NCBI GenBank assembly: GCA_964342385.1
Contig: CAYFGP010000012.1
Location: 1 to 64,000 of the forward strand
Direction of reading: 5' to 3'
Origin: Oceanospirillum sp964342385
GTDB taxonomy: Bacteria; Pseudomonadota; Gammaproteobacteria; Pseudomonadales; Halomonadaceae
DNA length: 64,000 bases
In this document: positions 63,125 through 64,000 of the stretch, in pieces
Numbering within the stretch: the stretch's first letter is position 1
Layout of the letters: the number at the start of each line of letters is the position of its first letter
Position numbers and translations under genes: made by a program
Notes under the pieces: generated by a model
The model's database searches: none
What the model was told of the DNA's origin: nothing
Seen by the model: the letters and a program-made list of their open reading frames with translations, nothing else

Positions 63125-64000
63125 ATGTCTACTCAGGACCACTCTGTATTAGCCGTTCACCAATATACCCCGTCCATCTCTCTAGGTGATGGTGTCAGTC
63201 AGGGGGTGTTGTTTACCCAACGGTTATTGCAGCGTATGGGCATTCATTCAGAGATTTTTGCCCATGAAATACCACAAGAGTTAGTGGGGCAAGTGCAGCC
63301 GGCAGAGCAATATTCTGTGAGCGAAGAGCAGGTTTTGCTGGTGCATCATGCCATTGGTCATTGTTACGGTGAGTGGTTGGCAGGGTTAGCGGGTAAGAAA
63401 TTTATGGTTTACCACAATATTACTCCGGCACACTTTTTTGCTGACAATGATCCGATTCAACCGCTATTGGCCCAGGGGCGTGAACAGTTAATTGAGTGGC
63501 AGTCTTGGCTTGAAGGCGGAATAGGTGATTCCCCTTATAACTCAGAGGAACTGCTTGAGGTTGGCTTTGATTCTGATTGTGTAGTAACCATTCCTCTGTT
63601 GGTCGATCTGGAGCAGTTGCAGCGGCGTCAGCCTGATGAAGACTTAATGCGGCAATTAAGTCAGGAGGGGCGCCCGTTGTTGTTGTTTGTGGGCCGTCTG
63701 ACCGAAAATAAAAGGCAGGCTTTTTTAATTGAAATGATGCATCACCTGAAAAAAGTGATGCCCGCCAGAGATTTGCCCAGACTTTATCTTGTTGGTGGGG
63801 GGGATCCCGCTTATCAAAAACAGTTAAGACGACAGGTCGCGCGCTATCAGTTGGAAGATGACGTTGTCATTACCGGTAAAGTCAGTGAGGCGGCATTAAC
63901 CAGTTATTACTTGTCGGCAGAAGCCTTTGTCTGTGCCAGTCAACATGAAGGCTTTGGTATGCCTCTGATTGAGGCGATGTATTATGACCTGCCTGTTTTG
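63125..64000 (+). CDS. Glycosyltransferase family 4, truncated by the window edge
   Basis: An incomplete GT4 enzyme, 292 codons visible, open at the edge. ATG 63125 follows AAGGA. It shares with the preceding transferase HQYTPSISLGDGVSQGVLFTQ, VYHNITPAHFFAD, LLFVGRLTENKRQ and HEGFGMPLIEAMYYDLPV, showing a tandem duplication with divergence. The catalytic EX7E is present in the visible part, so it is likely active. The polysaccharide locus clearly continues beyond the window. Confidence 0.88.
   Translation, partial: MSTQDHSVLAVHQYTPSISLGDGVSQGVLFTQRLLQRMGIHSEIFAHEIPQELVGQVQPAEQYSVSEEQVLLVHHAIGHCYGEWLAGLAGKKFMVYHNITPAHFFADNDPIQPLLAQGREQLIEWQSWLEGGIGDSPYNSEELLEVGFDSDCVVTIPLLVDLEQLQRRQPDEDLMRQLSQEGRPLLLFVGRLTENKRQAFLIEMMHHLKKVMPARDLPRLYLVGGGDPAYQKQLRRQVARYQLEDDVVITGKVSEAALTSYYLSAEAFVCASQHEGFGMPLIEAMYYDLPVL

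Overview
The window is a stretch of chromosome from a Gammaproteobacterium. Gene content and order suggest a marine relative of the Oceanospirillales/Pseudomonadales, but the sequence alone does not fix the genus. Evidence includes the Pseudomonas-like order HAD phosphatase, rppH, ptsP, TSUP permease, lgt, thyA, folA; a fused kinase-like/GNAT argA; a PiT phosphate transporter paired with a PhoU-like protein; and an A-band/O-antigen-like polysaccharide locus. There are no rRNA or tRNA genes, insertion sequences, prophage genes or CRISPR arrays that I can see. The window ends inside a glycosyltransferase gene.

Region 1 (1-18600): signalling and housekeeping. A FIST sensor gene overlaps a hybrid histidine kinase. 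The conserved HAD/rppH/ptsP/TSUP/lgt/thyA/folA block follows. It is interrupted between ptsP and the TSUP gene by an L,D-transpeptidase, an NRDE (TANGO2-type) protein and a Cache-PAS-receiver protein with a degenerate kinase core. A coiled-coil ProQ/FinO RNA-binding protein and a CBS-pair protein close the region.

Region 2 (18600-41100): transport and metabolism. It holds a basic amino-acid ABC transporter (ATPase, binding protein, two permeases) ending at a bidirectional terminator shared with a chemotaxis receptor. Next come an ECF sigma/anti-sigma pair, a small unknown protein and a repeat-hairpin-repeat element. A CoA-transferase follows, with a sigma-54 activator upstream. Then come a DUF3087 protein, a voltage-gated-type K+ channel with a zinc ribbon, a CYTH phosphatase, a phosphate uptake pair, argA, ald and ilvD.

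Region 3 (41400-64000, continuing past the edge): a surface polysaccharide locus. WcaJ-type initiation, ManC, Gmd and Rmd predict use of GDP-mannose and GDP-D-rhamnose. Four GT4 glycosyltransferases would build the chain. An Wzm/Wzt ABC exporter with a Wzt carbohydrate-binding tail would export it, and a DUF4214-coiled coil-methyltransferase may cap it. An MBOAT/SGNH pair would O-acetylate it. Inside the locus sits an unusual cassette: a FecR-domain periplasmic protein with a possible C-terminal barrel, a CHASE2 class III adenylate cyclase with all catalytic residues, a TPR/beta-barrel outer-membrane protein resembling SLAM, and, convergent to them, a Crp-type regulator that keeps the cAMP and TGTGA-reading residues. 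Together these look like an envelope-to-cAMP circuit controlling polysaccharide production or acetylation. This is the most interesting candidate system in the window.
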